From Pseudonocardia sp. (GTDB lineage Bacteria > Actinomycetota > Actinomycetes > Mycobacteriales > Pseudonocardiaceae): a stretch of DNA of 5,384 nucleotides. Every line of letters starts with the position of its first letter. The stretch's first letter is position 1. This document shows positions 5,159-5,384 of this stretch, one piece after another. Both the position numbers and the translations under genes were made by a program. Under the pieces are notes generated by a model. The model worked only from the letters and a program-made list of their open reading frames with translations, was not told the DNA's origin and did not search any database. Location: assembly GCA_030453005.1 (NCBI GenBank), contig JAKDLE010000248.1:1-5384 (forward strand). Direction: 5' to 3'.

Positions 5159-5384
5159 GTGGCACGGGATTACTACGGGAGCCTGGGCGTCGCGAGTGAC
5201 GCCGGGACCGACGAGATCAAGCGGGCCTACCGCAGGCTGGCCCGGGAGCTGCATCCGGACGTCAACCCGGATCCGGCGGCACAGGAGCGGTTCGCCGAGG
5301 TCAGCGCCGCGTACGAGGTGCTCTCCGATCCGGAGAAGCGGCGCATCGTCGACCTCGGCGGCGATCCGCTGGGCAACGGCGGCG
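5159..5384 (+). CDS. dnaJ2: Chaperone DnaJ, DnaJ2 type, N-terminal J domain (cut by window end)
   Basis: The first 75 codons are present. They encode a complete J domain: [11 protein letters not shown] (1-11), helix [15 protein letters not shown] (19-31), HPD at 32-34, which triggers ATP hydrolysis by DnaK, then helix [22 protein letters not shown] (43-61). The next residues, [13 protein letters not shown], start the Gly-rich linker and match the actinobacterial DnaJ2 pattern as I recall it ([12 protein letters not shown]). The zinc-finger and C-terminal substrate-binding domains should follow outside the window. Position directly behind hrcA, away from dnaK-grpE, also marks DnaJ2 rather than DnaJ1. 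The GTG start is fixed by the conserved MARDYY start and an upstream AGAAGGA. Confidence 0.95.
   Translation, partial: MARDYYGSLGVASDAGTDEIKRAYRRLARELHPDVNPDPAAQERFAEVSAAYEVLSDPEKRRIVDLGGDPLGNGG

Noticed and set aside
1..5384. CRISPR arrays, tRNA or rRNA genes, insertion sequences
   Set aside because: No regularly spaced repeats, tRNA-like cloverleaf, rRNA segments, transposase motifs or terminal inverted repeats were seen.

Overview
The window is very GC-rich, with strong G/C bias at third codon positions, frequent GTG starts, and promoters with -10 boxes of the TANNNT type lying directly against start codons. The proteins (a mycobacterial-type NirA sulfite reductase, HemW, HrcA followed by a DnaJ2-type DnaJ) point to a high-GC actinobacterium. 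My guess is Pseudonocardiales or a relative, from gene content and style only.

Layout. 1-1134 (minus): N-terminal 378 codons of a siroheme/4Fe-4S nitrite/sulfite reductase, cut by the window edge. 1135-1413: divergent intergenic region. On the minus strand it encodes a short leader peptide (1214-1276) of the actinobacterial sulfur-gene type, followed by a bulged hairpin (1155-1178) before the nirA ribosome binding site. On the plus strand it carries a promoter for the next gene. 1414-2019 (plus): a two-helix membrane protein with a cytoplasmic domain, function unknown. 2045-3187 (plus): hemW, a radical SAM heme chaperone. 3273-3946 (minus): a complete vapBC-type toxin-antitoxin pair, convergent with hemW, with a palindromic candidate operator over its promoter. 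4100-5119 (plus): hrcA, the heat-shock repressor. 5159-5384 (plus): start of dnaJ2, cut by the window end.

How it works together. Three modules sit side by side: sulfite assimilation with a probable translation-coupled leader switch, heme handling (hemW), and protein quality control (hrcA-dnaJ2). From memory, the order nirA / hemW / hrcA-dnaJ2 resembles the Mycobacterium tuberculosis region Rv2391-Rv2373c, where the mycobactin cluster fills the hemW-hrcA interval. Here that interval holds only the vapBC pair, so it may be a variable site. The least routine element is the unlisted leader peptide and hairpin upstream of nirA. Several genes (1414, hemW, vapB) look leaderless: they have a -10-like box 6-8 nt before the start codon and no Shine-Dalgarno sequence.
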